From: Elysia chlorotica
Taxonomy: Eukaryota; Mollusca; Gastropoda; Plakobranchidae
Direction of reading: 5' to 3'
Length of the DNA stretch: 64,000 bases
NCBI GenBank assembly: GCA_003991915.1
Contig: RQTK01001015.1
Span: 15,703 to 79,702 of the forward strand
The notes under the pieces are model-generated. The model was not told the DNA's origin, searched no databases, and saw only the letters and a program-made list of their open reading frames with translations. Below are positions 22,280 to 35,299 of the stretch, piece after piece. Position numbers and translations under genes: made by a program. How positions within the stretch are numbered: the stretch's first letter is position 1; every line of letters starts with the position of its first letter.

Positions 22280-24102
22280 TACTTGCAAACTCAAAACACG
22301 CATGAAAATAAAAGTCCATTGAGTAAACACTGGTGGTCGAAACCAGTTGACGAGTTAAATGTGGACAAGCTGAAAATATATATGATAGAGACTGTTAATC
22401 CAATTTAGGCCACGATAACGAAAGAACTGAGTTCACGTAGCTCTGTTTGTCTTTAACTAGAGCATATATGGCGATTGGAAGAACACCAAGTAACACGTGG
22501 ATCAATTGCGATCAAGAAAGTTTATGACCATTTGTTCAAATCGTATATGGCTATTATTTTTCGCTTAACTACAGGCCCTAATGACAAGGGCTCAAAGAGC
22601 GTTGAGCCATCTGCACTGACAATCCTGCTAGTACAGGAGTCGATGTGTTTCGTGGTGAAAATAAATTCATGTAGAGTCAATGATAGGGATTGACAGGTGA
22701 AATATAACACCGCCTTTAAATAACCCATGCCAATATTCTCTCCCCATACTGTGAAGTCGTGATTTTAATTCGCCAAAACATTAATGAGACAGCAATTTCT
22801 TTTGCTCTTTTAAATCAAACATTAGTCTAGATCTATAAACACTTTATCTGATCTCACGAATCTATTTTTTATAAGCTTTCTGGAATAATTACAAATTTAA
22901 AAACAATCTTGGACAGAAAGATTTAGTGAAAAATAAATAGAATATAAATAATTCAAAGAAAAAGGAGTATGTTGTTGTTAAAGGCATGATTCTGTGCTAA
23001 TTCAGAATTACATTAATGATCTGGCTTGCGCAAGACAAGGCTGCATTTCAATGTTCGATCCGGTTTATCACCAAGGGAATTAGACTTTCATCCGGATTAA
23101 AACAGTTTGAATGACAAAAGGCTCATAAATTATTAACAACACGGAAAAAAGTAACAACAAACCCATCGTGTTCCCAGAGGGAATAGATGAATATTATAAA
23201 AATATTGCTATGGTGGATAGGATCAATACCGCCATGTTTGCGAAGAAAATAGTTTCAGTGTTTTGCCTTAACATGAAAACCATTCGATGCTCTACGGGTC
23301 CTATAGTTATATATTTATTTTCATTTTTTGTTCTTTTATGATTACTGAAGCTGGAATTAAAATACGAATACTAACATGTGGATTCTATGATGACGATAAG
23401 CCGAGTTTAAAACCATCGATAATCTATTTGTCGTGTTAATTTTATTATCCTTTTTTTCTCCTTTTGCCTTATTCAGATAAAAAAAATAGTTGAACAAAAG
23501 TGTTAGTTTGATGGAAATATTTTAAAATCAACTGATTATAGGATGTTACTCCATAAAACTGCAGTAAGGAAGATTTAAAAACGGTTCCGGTTCTGTAAAA
23601 ATCTGCTAAGGATATACCAGGACATTAAGGTCGTCTCAAGAGGAAATGAACGTTATCTTAAATATTTCCATAATAGCCATAATAGCTTGGGACTAGTTTA
23701 GACATATATTCAATTAAATGTAAATGTCGCAGTAGAGCTTGGTTATCAATATGCAAGGCAAAAAAAAAAAAAAAATTAAAATTGGTGTTGTGCAGCTCTA
23801 AGAATACAAAACGATACAAAGACGTAAGCTTTCGACCGTCTTTTTCAGACAATATAACAATGTATAGCCTACCTACACAATGAGATCCCACATGTAAGAG
23901 ATAAAAAGAGATATACTATAAATTAAAATAGATAAACTGGTCATGAATATAAAATATCTCATTGTAAAATAAAAGCAAAAGTAGGAAAGAAATCAAATCT
24001 AGATCCAAAAAGAGATAGATCTCTAGAGATAATATTAAATTTATATTACATTAATTAGTCTAGACCTGAAACAAACAAGATCTAAATTGAAATAGCTAAA
24101 AA
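20969..24102. other. AT-rich non-coding DNA with (GA)n
   Basis: No exon recognised. The frame at 22475-22693 has no recognisable domain. Confidence 0.5.
22210..22276. repeat. (GA)n microsatellite
   Basis: Pure AG run of about 33 units. Confidence 0.95.
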
Positions 24103-24199
24103 TAGTTTATAACTAGTTTAAAAATATATGGCTTAGCTGATTTTTTGAGAACGCATAAAAATCAGCTAAGCCATAGATTTTAAACTAATTATAAACTAC
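24103..24199. repeat. Near-perfect inverted repeat (hairpin)
   Basis: Arms of about 42-44 bp (24103-24146 and 24156-24199) are complementary with one substitution and one small bulge. The centre of each arm is ATGGCTTAGCTGATTTTT or its complement; the loop is about 10 nt (GAGAACGCAT). As RNA it would form a long stable stem-loop; as DNA it could be a tiny foldback element. No TA or TTAA target duplication is evident. Confidence 0.85.
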
Positions 24200-24880
24200 T
24201 TTTTCTTAAAACTATTATTATTTTTCATGGACATTGTCACTTGTTCATAAATGTTATGAATATCGTGATAACCACACTACCAGCATTCCAAATTTACCTT
24301 TCCCCTTTAAGTAAAGATGGAACCGATATTATAATATTTCCGACTAAACGAGACTGCCAAAACAAGCCGTTTCTTCTTTGTCACACCAAGAGAAAACCTC
24401 ATGTACACATGTATCTTGTGTTTTTGCAATAACGCTATTCAAATATAACCTTACGGGAAGTTGTCCTTGCTACTTCTCCTGTAAAAGTATTTTAATGATT
24501 TTTATGTACAAAATCTCTCTATAAATCTTCGAATGTATAATGCCAACCAGTATTCTTCCCAGAGACGGGTGGAACTCGTCCAATTAACTTTTTTAAAGTG
24601 CAAATCTGAATGCCAAAGCTGAACCAGGCCAGGTTGCTTTGTGTCAGATTTCAGGTAAAGTTATATAAAATGTTTACGATTCCTTTTTCTCCCTCTGTCA
24701 TTAAAGTAGAATACGAGCGGCTTGTGAGGCTTGAGGGATATTTCAATCATGCGGTTTGCCCAGTCCACTGTCTCCAACCACAAATCCTCGGGATTTGAGA
24801 CTGACACATCCCCGGCCCAACGGAACCGACCCGGCGGAAGTACGTCGCCCACTGAAACTTTCTACCGGAAAAGAAGAGTA

Positions 24881-25004
24881 TCAATTATTCAAGTCTTCCC
24901 GCTGTCCTTTGAAATTGATGAGTTCTACTTTGCCGTGCGAGTTGCGCCCCCTAGTGCTACCCGTTGTGGACGGTCCCACTGTGAAAGGGTCAGGACTCCC
25001 CGAG
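24881..25004 (-). CDS. Candidate terminal coding exon (weak)
   Basis: A GC-richer block in AT-rich surroundings. On the minus strand an AG acceptor (TTATGTCCACAG) opens a 41-codon frame starting SGSPDPFTVGPSTTG, containing HGKVELINFKGQREDLNN and ending TGA at 24881-24883. Against it: the pyrimidine tract is poor, and the plus strand is open across the same stretch (24731-25039), as is another minus frame at 24661-24852. No domain is recognised. If real, it is the C-terminus of an unidentified minus-strand gene. Confidence 0.25.
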
Positions 25005-28000
25005 CTGTGGACATAATTATTTTTTTCTCATCACTCTAGCATACCTTGACTTGTCAACCTGATTTATCGATTTGTGTCGCTCTGATCGAGTAATATTTAT
25101 GCCTAACGATGATGTCTCCGTGTGGGCCCAAACAAATCAGATAGAGTTACTCTCTAGGACGTAACCAACACGTGTAACGATCACGAAAGCAACTAGGCTT
25201 TTCGGTGTATTTTTATGATTCAAATAAAACAAATTAACGCAAGCGATTTTTAGTCGTGATTTGTTATTAGTTGTAGTATTAACGTAAAAAATAAAAAAAA
25301 AAAAAAACACACAAAAAAATGGACTTCTCGCACGTATTTCCCCCCTTGGAAAATTTACTCCAAAAATGCATATAGACGTAGTTCACTAGAAATAAAACAA
25401 CAGCAAACATGATCTGCATAATGTCTGCGCGTTTCGTTCCAACAACAAAAAAAGTTGCTTTTACTCTGCTATAAGCAGTAATAATGCCTAGCGTATGAAG
25501 TTTATTTTATATCTGCAAAATGACAATGGCAGATCAATTACTAGCAGTCAAAATAATTGTAAGTTTTCTCGTTGCCCGGGATCTCGTTCATTAATATATA
25601 TGCAACTTGTGGTTCCATTCACAACGTTTATGTTATTTTTATAGTTAAAAACACCTAATCAATTAGTACACATGTATTGCATTTCTTATGGTCCAATTCC
25701 AATACAAAACAATGAGCACACCATTATGGTCGTAACCTTGAATGTTTAATACCAGAGCAATTATTATATCACCCACTCAGTAAAGACTTCAGGACTTGCT
25801 TATAAATTATAAACCTCCTTGAGTTCAGCAGACTTAAAGTTGGTGTCCATAGTGTTTGGGCGCCTTTGAAGTCAAGAAAAAGAACAGACTTTAAAGCTAA
25901 CTCTTAACAAGGTTTGTCTCGTCTGTTGCAGAGTCGGTGTATTTTGGTTAAGTTTTTTTTCTTTTACTTATGATACTTGTATAACGTATCGATTTTTTAT
26001 GAGGAAGAAGCTTACGATCTTTAATTTCGGCTTTTCTCAGAAGCGTAGTTGCGGGAAATATTACGAAATACTGCGTTAGGCTCAAAGAAAAGACTCTTTT
26101 CCTGTCTTGATTTTGAACCTAATGCTTTAAAAGCTTCATTTGTGTTTCTCAAAAATTAATATTTTTCCCATTTGTTTTTCTGTTTATTATCTAAGACTAT
26201 TATCCCCTGATGCGACGTATGACGCTGTGACTGATACTTTTTAATAACAGATAGAAAGACTCCGAGCCAAAGAATGCTCTTCACATTGGCATTTCGATAG
26301 CCAGACTAAGACACATTAAATCTGTATCAAAGACCTCGATTTTCTCCACTTCTTATGATTCCGGTAATTGAAATTCACTCTGTTGAGATCAATATTGAGT
26401 TGAATTTTTCGAAAATTAATTATCTCTGATCAGAGACGTGGTCAAAATGAAGATGTTGTAATCTAGCTCTCAATTAGGAAAAATAGCTGTATCGCATAAC
26501 TATATAAGGAGGTATTCTTAAATCGTATCCTCTAGATATTAGCAAGTATTCGGACAATGAAATACATGTTTTCATAGAGTGATGGTGGGTTTAAAGAATG
26601 GATCAATAAATGAGATGAAGTAACACCCCTTTACACACAAACACTCACTTTGCCTTGCAGTAGTCATATCTATTAGTCCTTCTTACAGCTGCAAGTACCA
26701 TGAAACGAATCGTTACCTGTGTAATTATTAAAACTACCAATTCTCTAGCATACCATAGGAACTAAAATTGTATAATCAGTCCATCTTATGTAATGGTGTT
26801 CCTGGGACTCAGTCAATAGAAGAACGTCTTTCATGTAATTGTCAGCAGATAGTTTGAAAGTCACGTTTACTTCAGTATCTCTTTCAAGATGGACAAGATT
26901 TGTCACCAAAGCGATGCGGTCATTACACCGGGTATGAAAAGCAAGAGTGTTAAAGTGTTCGTAATTTTCCTTCGCTACATATAATGAAATATAAAGCCAT
27001 CAAGCTATAAAAAAGCAGCACATAAAACAGAACATAAAATAAATCCACGGATACGCCCACATTTATAAAATTTTAAATCCCAAACATCGCAATTGTGAAT
27101 TTTGGCATTCAACCAAGGCTTCCAAAAATAGTGTTAGTGGTAGCCCTGCATTCAATGCATAGTAGCTGTGATTCTACAAATAGCATAATGCTAAGAATGA
27201 CAATTAGACCGCGAGTGCACGCAGAGGAAGAGGGAGGGGAGCGTAGAAAGCACTGGATAACGAGCCGAAAAGCCGCATGAGTCGGTTTGTGTTACCAAGT
27301 AGGCGCTCCAAGTTGGTCAGATTTGTAGCGGCCCAAGCAGTCGAAATAATTATCACCAAGCAACACGGCATCGCGTAATAAATACCATGAGAGCTCCTCC
27401 AAAGTAGACATCACTACAGCTCAGTCGGTAGAGGCTGGAGCTTACCATCAACAGTTCAGAGGTTCCAATCTCACCTGGCACCCCTTCTTTGTACGTGAAA
27501 CCTATGGCAGATAAAAATCAATTATACATCTTGTTTACCTTTCTAATGGAGAATTACGATGGAACGCACACAAAAAAATTAGGAAAGTTTAATCATGCTT
27601 TATATAATTTAGATTGTGGGCAAATTGATCCAGACACATTATGATGGTTTAAGCAGCAGAAAGAAAAAAAAATAAACGCATTTTGCTGACCGAAGCCTGT
27701 GGGGACAAAAAAAATCAATAGCATGTATAAGGCTGCTTTATGCTAAAGCAAACCTATAAGAAATAATAAGTAAAACGGCTATCTTATTCACTATAACTTT
27801 AAAGAGATATTCATTGCCAAATAATATATATATAACAATAATCGATCTAATAATTGGAAAGAGATGGCGTGCAAGTTGGCATTTTTAGTCCTCTTTCTTG
27901 ACAACATATCACTTTAAGGCCTTCACGCAAACCTGAAATTGTTTCAAGGTTGAAGGGGTCGGTTTGAAGATGCTTTACGGGTGTCAATAAGTTAATATTC

Positions 28001-28281
28001 ATTCTGTGTTCACTGGGACTAGTAAGCATGTATCAACTGAATTTACCGTAGAGTATTGCTAGATGTCTTTTTAGTACTGAGGAAATTAATAGTAAGATTC
28101 TCAGAATTGTAGCCTCAATTAAATGTTTAATGTATGAACGTATTCATCTTTGTTTCGATTTGAGACTCTAATGCGCATTTAAGCACTGAATTGTGAACAA
28201 ACACTCTTTGTCTTCCTGTCTGTCTGTCTCACTCTTTCTTTCTATCCCTCTTAAGTCTTATCATACTTTGTCTCACCCATG
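25005..28281. other. Non-coding DNA
   Basis: Long AT-rich stretch without exon-like frames. One weak tRNA-like sequence occurs at 27408-27484. Confidence 0.5.
27408..27484 (+). other. Degenerate tRNA-like sequence
   Basis: ACAGCTCAGTCGGTAGAGGC resembles an A box and D-arm, and GAGGTTCCAATCTC about 35 bp later resembles a B box. No consistent acceptor stem is seen. Probably an old tRNA-derived SINE head or decayed tRNA. Confidence 0.3.
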
Positions 28282-28282
28282 C

Positions 28283-28360
<78 letters not shown>
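28282..28360. repeat. (TC)n microsatellite
   Basis: Nearly pure TC run; the long Ser/Leu frames over it are artefacts. Confidence 0.95.
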
Positions 28361-28362
<2 letters not shown>

Positions 28363-31191
28363 CCACTCTTTTCATTTTTCTTTCATTCTCTCCCTCATAA
28401 TCAACCAAAACACGCCTCCCCCTCCCTCCTTATCTATCGGTTCCTTCTCTTCACATCTATTTTCAACTTCCTTTTTAGGCACAACATCCAGCTCTTTTGA
28501 GCCATCCACATTTTTTACACATTTTTCCACAGGTATTTCACAAGATTGACAGTCGCCATTCAGGCTTCAGGATGACCCAATGTCTGTGATGCGTCATTGC
28601 AGTCTTAATTAATCTTTCGTTTTTATTTACTTTTTAATTTGAATGTTAAACTTTGCGCCTACGCTTTCATTTTCCAAACAGCATCAACCTTATTTTTTTC
28701 TGAAACATGTTTAGGAAGTCGAAGTTCTACAATCCTTTGCTGCCATCTGCTAGCTGGGGTGTTGTTGTTGTTTTGTTCCTCTAAGTCGTCAGTGTGAATT
28801 GAAATGGTTTAATGTCGATTTTTCAAACATCGTTTTTTCTTATTTTACGAGACGACACAAAAGTCAATTGTTTACGTTGAGACTCACACTTATAATTATT
28901 CTGATAGAAATAATGAAGTTTTACCAGAACTAACCTGAGGCTAAGTGTGTTTTAATTAAAATTTATACATTTATACGTCTTAAAATTTGTTAATGAATTA
29001 TTCCACATACATACAGTCTGCAGTGGGTTGTTCACAATGTTGATTTTATAAAGCTTTTTTCATGGTTTATGTAGTGACCTAATAAGAAAGACGGGCTAAT
29101 GCCCCTGCAGCGCACTGCACTTTTCGCAATATCTGTTTGCGAGCTATAGCTAAGACCCTCACATGTCTGCTGGCTTGCTTTCTGTAGAGTAATAAACCTG
29201 GGTCAAAATTATGTCAAATTATGCCATAAAAAGGCAAATGAAGGGTCACCGCGAGCGCAGGGCTGAGACTGAGAGTGAGGGTCTTATTGCTCCACTGGCA
29301 CGAGCTTCCTGTTTGTCTCATGACCGACGCGTTGCTTAGCTTATCTAGTCTGTAATACAATATTACTGGGTTTGTGTTACTGAAAAAGGTCTACGTCTCT
29401 TTGCTTTGTTTTAGTTTTGATACAATATTGAAATTTGACCGTGTCAACGCTTGTTACAAAAGGCTTAACTAATCGTGCAAGTTTTTCTCAATGCAGCCTC
29501 TAACTCTGTGAAACTGATTAACGACCACCATCAATCTCTGAAAATATTCTGTGTGTTGTTGTTTTTTTTGTCTTCATGGACACGATGAAACCTGTATAAT
29601 TGTCCTCATTTATTGTAATACCCGCTGCATCACAGGATGATATTGGCTTCACTTTGATCCCCCTCTCCCCCATCCTCTCCCCGAGTTAGAAAATTGTGTA
29701 GTTTGCACATTATGCGAATTTAGCATGGATCGATGCTGTCAGAAATGTGAAAGATCTGTCTGAAGCCATTTTACGGAGCCGCTTAATGAATCCTATCACT
29801 TAGATTTAAACAAACACGATCTAATGCTCACCTTGTTCAATTTATTTGAAGAAAAAAAGGGGAAAATGTACGCTGCCTACGCACAATGTATGTAAGCCGA
29901 TAAAAACCTGCAGCTTAAAATGCCGTGGGCATGATCTAAGAGTGTTTCAATCATTTGCCTTCAACTCAATAACGCCAATAATTATTTCCATCATTGATAA
30001 AGACTGGGACTTCCCGCGACATTCGCTAACACTGATTTAGCACCATCGCCTCTTGGAATTACATTTCGTCAAGCTCATTCCACATTTGCCCAAGGCATTG
30101 TTGGCAATAATAGCATCGAAGCTTCTTTTTCCATATTAGGGTATTGAGTTAGCTATAAGTCAGTCAATCGAACCCAGGCAATGCCGTTGTTTGTAAAGGT
30201 CTTTAATATGTTGTCACAGTTGCTTGTACAAGTGACGAGTTTAGACGGATTTGAATAATCGGGAAATTAAGTTCATGTTGATAAAGAGCTATAATCGCGC
30301 TTCAATGCAAATTGTTGTTGTTTGTAACCCCTCTAAAATACGTTTGTATTTTGTGATGATATACATAGCGATGTAAACATTTTTCGAAGGTTTTGGTAAT
30401 GAGAAGCAATAAATTCATTTCCTCAGCAAATTGGATCACGCTCGCCCCACCCGCTTGCTAGGTCTAGGCCCAGGCTTTAATCATGGTCGTAGAGTAACAA
30501 AATAGGCCTATTCCCGCCAGTAATGCCGCAAGAAGCGGCCCCCTGGAATCAGGATTTTGTTTTCAAGTAAACATGTCCCTGGTATGTTCTCACACAGCGT
30601 GGCGCGGTTTGGCTGGTTCGATATTATTTTGTAACTAATGGCACGTGAGCTGGTCAAACCAGTCGTTTGCCGCCCGGATTCATTCAGCCTTGGCTATACA
30701 GCGTATTGATCTACCGCACCAGTAACGGGATGATGGATACACAAAGCGGTACATGTAGGAAAACTATTTGTCAGTCAGTGGGTTTTGTAGCATACTTCTG
30801 TTCAGATCAGTTAACTTTTGTCGTTAAGTTTTATGATTTTTTAAAGCATATCTTTGTGTGATTCGTGTTAATTTAAGATTTTTTTCCATAAAAATTTCAA
30901 GAAAACTTTCTTCGCTCTTTGACGCTACTTTCTCTTAAAAAAACGGGTACTTTAGTCTGTAAGTGAATCCCTATTTCCCTCTATCTTGCTCAAGACGTGG
31001 CCCATCACAAAACAAACAAACCACAAATAAACATCAACAAAAAGCAACGAAAACAAGGCCAAATCAAACAACAAGAACAACAAACAAAAAAGCAAAAGAA
31101 AATATCATACGTCTCTGTATTCCGCACTTTTTTTCAATGTGTTTGTGTAAGTGTTTGTTGGTGTGGGTGTCTATCGCTCTTTTTGCCTTTT

Positions 31192-31193
<2 letters not shown>
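28361..31193. other. Non-coding DNA
   Basis: No exon recognised. It includes copy 2 of the dispersed repeat at 29090-29385. Confidence 0.5.
29090..29385 (+). repeat. Dispersed repeat, copy 2
   Basis: Shares CCTGCAGCGCACTGCACTTT near its start and GTTGCTTAGCTTATCTAGTC near its end with 12680-13240. The sequence between the blocks is shorter here. Confidence 0.6.

Positions 31194-31264
<71 letters not shown>
31194..31264. repeat. (TC)n microsatellite
   Basis: Pure TC run of about 35 units. Confidence 0.95.
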
Positions 31265-31266
<2 letters not shown>

Positions 31267-32857
31267 CCTCAAACCCCATTCTCCCTTCGTTCGCTTCACA
31301 GTTTTGATTATTTGAGAGGTAAAGGTAGTTGAAGGCATATGTTTATTGTTTACATCTGGTGCATTGTGCGCATTACATGCTAACAGGTGTAGTTTAACAT
31401 AACCGGAAAAAAACAATGTAATAATAAGCACAAAAAGAATGTTTAAATGATAGTTCCATTTTATTATAGATAAACATGTGGCACAGCCTTTTTTCGTTGT
31501 TGTTTTTTTCAAACACTTTTAGCACGCATTGAGATAATATATTTTTAATTATGTTGAACACACTTTGTGCTGAATGGATTCAGGGCATAGCCTACTATGT
31601 TAAGGACTACATGATTCAGGACCGTTTCCATTTAATTCGAGCAGACCGTCGGGGCCCTTTTGGATAAACACATGGGCAGAACCGGAAGCGAATGTTTAGT
31701 TCTTTTCATTTGTTTTTGCTTTTTATTTATTTATTTATGTATTTATTTATGTATTGCTTAATAAAATTTATAGCATTGTGTTGTTGATGGAACCAATGAT
31801 TGGACTTCTTCGTATAGAAATTGTGAAAGCTTATACATGTACCATCTTTTGAACATGCGTTTTCCTTTACTTTATGATGTTGTCTATATCTCAAACTTTA
31901 AGTTTTAAATATATTATATTATATAATTATAACCCTACTAAAAAGCATCAAAACTCGATATTGTACTATTGTTTTATTTTGTTTTGTTTTATTGAAATGT
32001 AAATATGCTTTTTTTCTCTAACTTCTCATCGGGCTAGCTTTTCTTTATTTAGAAAAACCCAAGTTTTCAGAAGTATCGTATAGTACACGTCCTCTTTCAG
32101 CATATCCATCCAGAAATGATAGTATCCCATATTCGGACAGATCAAATAATGCTCGGTTGGCTGATTATGGCTTTCATTACTTCGGATATAGTTACATATT
32201 TTGGACTTTAAAATAGTGAAAATGTAGTTAACAATCAAGGAGCAAGTGTTGGTTCACGCACACATCCTACTTACGTGTAAATGATGTTTCAATTACTTTT
32301 TACGTCAAGAAATGAACGCAGCAAAATTTGCGTTTGGCGATTTTTCACAGAAGCAGTAGTTCAGCATGCCCTTCGCTGCATCAGCATTTTATTTCTACCT
32401 TGTTGGGTTTAAATTTACTAATCGAGAACAACAGCATGCTTAAATATTGAAAACGTGTGCTTAAATGGAATATCGTGTTGTTTACTCTTGCATGAGTGCA
32501 AAATATCACTTTGTAATAATATTATGAAAATTTTAAAGCTGTTAAAACATAAAAAAGTCAATGTCAATAACATTTGTGGCTTTGCGGATACAGCTGAGAG
32601 CGAATATTTGAAAAAGAAACAAAAACAAACCAAAAACCTTATAAAATGCGATGAGCTCGTTTTTATCAAGCTCTCACTCCTTGCTGTTACAACACAAAGA
32701 ATGTCGTGGCATTTCAGTAAAAACTCTCATACTATATAGACTCCGAAAGCAATACTTATAGGGCCTTTACAGCTCTCCTGGGAGAAAAGTCGACGATCCT
32801 ATCCAAATCTGATTTCATTATGTCCTTATTTCTAACTTTCTCTCTTTTTTTTCTTTA

Positions 32858-32973
<116 letters not shown>

Positions 32974-33233
32974 ATCTCTCGCTCAGTCTCTTTCCCTTGC
33001 CCTCTCTCAGATTTTTCTTTCCCTTCCCCTCTTTCTTTATCTCTCTCACATACTCTTCTATATCTATCCATCCGTATATCTATCTATCCCTTACACTCTT
33101 TAAAGCTATCTATTGTCCCCGTAACTATCTCCGGAAGAGATAAATTGTAACTCGCCTATTTTTAGACTACTCTCAAATTGTGCTATATTGCTGTACTGTT
33201 TTGGGCAGCCTATGGCCCTGACAAAAAAAATCT

Positions 33234-33236
<3 letters not shown>

Positions 33237-33290
<54 letters not shown>
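33237..33290. repeat. (GA)n microsatellite
   Basis: Pure AG run of 27 units, only about 270 bp from an opposite-sense (TC)n tract. Confidence 0.95.
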
Positions 33291-33293
<3 letters not shown>

Positions 33294-34057
33294 TTGGAAC
33301 TGTAAGTACTGCTGATATAGACTTCGATAAAGCACTCACAATCGCCTAGTTAAGGCAAGAACATGTGTGCTCACTACAAGACATCTCCACTCTGAATACA
33401 ACAACACTTGAGAACGAGAGGCAAATAAGTTTTCAAAGCAAATGCTTCACACATACTCAGATCTCATATCCATCACTCCAACAGATAATATGAGACAAAC
33501 CCTGGTAGGGTTTATTATTGTCAACAGTAATAACGCGATGGAAATAATATGCGTCTGGATTTCTCTCGAGTTTTACGCAAAATCTTTTATCTCCAGGTTG
33601 TAGATTTAATTAAATATAAATGAATCGATTTTTATTTCTGATTTTCACATTGAAAAAATGTAGTTTTCTTTTTTTTTCATGAGGCCAATCCACTCTTTTC
33701 AATTGCTCTACGTAAAAAGTACATGCGACTTCAGTACAATGAGAAAAGAGACCCATATTTTGTGATTACGGAGATTAAAGATATTCCTATCAAATTTGCC
33801 TTTCATCAGATCACCGCACATTAAGACGAAGCAAGGGAAACTATGCAAAGCTATAAAGACGGCCATTGTATATGTTATACTTTTGATTTATTTCAACACA
33901 TGCTGGGAATCCATTGAAACTATTAACGCTAACTAACACAAATTATAACGTAGTCTTCACTTTGATAAGCGGCAGCGCAAATTATATACAATTAGGTGTT
34001 TTCATTTCAATATTGTTATCCAAATGAATGGAAAAGATTATCTCATGACTGGGAGGG

Positions 34058-34232
34058 GTGGGCGTGGTAGATATGGGGTAGAACATCGGCTTCTGACGTA
34101 AGAGGCTGAGACAGGGGTCATGTTATTCCAACTCTATCTCGTGTGAGGCAGCTTATAAAATTGTCAGACATCAGTCTTGGGGTCCGTCGACAATAAAGCC
34201 TATATAGTACTGTAGTTGGACCAACTCAACTA
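34058..34232 (+). mobile_element. SINE with internal deletion
   Basis: Head GGCGTGGTAGATATGGGGTA GAACATCGGCTTCTGACG jumps directly to GGCTGAGACAGGGGTCATG, so about 65 bp including the B-box region is missing. The 3' part (ATTGTCAGACATCAGTCTTG, CAATAAAGCCTATATAG) is intact. Confidence 0.75.
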
Positions 34233-34625
34233 TCTCAACTACTAGTACTACCTCACGACTGAAAGATTTTTAAAAATGTGATCTTTTTAACAATAAATTT
34301 AAGGTAAAGTGAAAAATATGCGTCGACAACAACATGGTAAGGTATAAACACATGTCCCCATGAAATTTTTTTAAAAGTTAAAAGAAAACAAAAGTAAAAG
34401 AGTAGAGTAAAGGAAACTATGAAAAATGGACCGAATAATTCAAATTCAAAACTCATAATTCTCCAAGTTATCTTATTCGTGTAAAATGTCAAAACATACA
34501 TATAAAAGTATGTGTTGCCGATTTAGTTCTTCCAAATTGCCGAAGGTACATTCTTCAAAGTAATCATTTCTAATAATAGTAATATTCTTTATCTCTCTTT
34601 TTCTCTATCTCTCTATCTCTCTGTC

Positions 34626-34675
<50 letters not shown>
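34103..34675 (+). repeat. 600-bp tandem duplication, unit 1
   Basis: Runs from the SINE body through unique sequence (CAACTACTAGTACTACCTCA, CCGATTTAGTTCTTC) to a TATCTCTCTGTCT microsatellite. It is repeated at 34710-35290 with a few per cent divergence; the offset is about 607 bp. Confidence 0.85.
34629..34674. repeat. (GTCT)n microsatellite
   Basis: About eleven GTCT units at the junction of the two tandem duplication units. Confidence 0.95.
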
Positions 34676-34676
<1 letters not shown>

Positions 34677-34684
34677 ATTTTGCC

Positions 34685-34845
34685 CCCTACTGGTGTCAGT
34701 TTACTGACCGGCTGGACAGGAGTCATGGTATTCCAACTCTATCTCGTGTGATGCAGCTTATAAAATTGTCAGACGTCAGTCTTGGGGTACGTCGACAATA
34801 AAGCCTATATAGTGCTGTAGTTGGACGTTAAACCAACTCAACTAT
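34685..34845 (+). mobile_element. SINE 3' part in duplication unit 2
   Basis: CTACTGGTGTCAGTTTACTG then GACAGGAGTCATGGTATTCC, ATTGTCAGACGTCAGTCTTG and the CCAACTCAAC tail. The tRNA-like head is absent. Confidence 0.75.
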
Positions 34846-35290
34846 CTCAACTACTAGCACTACCTCACGACTGAAAGGTTTTTAAAAGTGAGATCTTTTT
34901 AACAATAAATTTAAGGTAAAGTGAAAAATATGCGGTCGACAACAACATGGTAAGGTATAAACACATGTCCCCCATGAAATAATTTTAAAAAAAGTTAAAA
35001 GAAAACAAAAGTAAATATATAAGAGTAGAGTAAAGGAAACCATGAAAAATCGACCGAATAATTGAAATTCAAAACTCAAAAGTTATCTTACTCGTGTAAA
35101 ATGTCAAAACATACATATAAACGTATGTTGTGCCGATTTAGTTCTTCTAAATTGCCGAAGGTAAATTCTTCAAAGTAATCATTTCGAATAATAGTAATAT
35201 TCTTTATCTCTTTTTCTCTATCTCTCTGTCTCAATGCCAGTTTGTATGTTTGCCTGTCTGTCTGTCTGTCTGTATGCCTGTCTGTCTGTC
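34710..35290 (+). repeat. 600-bp tandem duplication, unit 2
   Basis: Second unit, with small indels relative to unit 1. It ends in TCTG/TC-rich sequence (35225-35360). Confidence 0.85.
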
Positions 35291-35299
35291 TTTTTCTCC

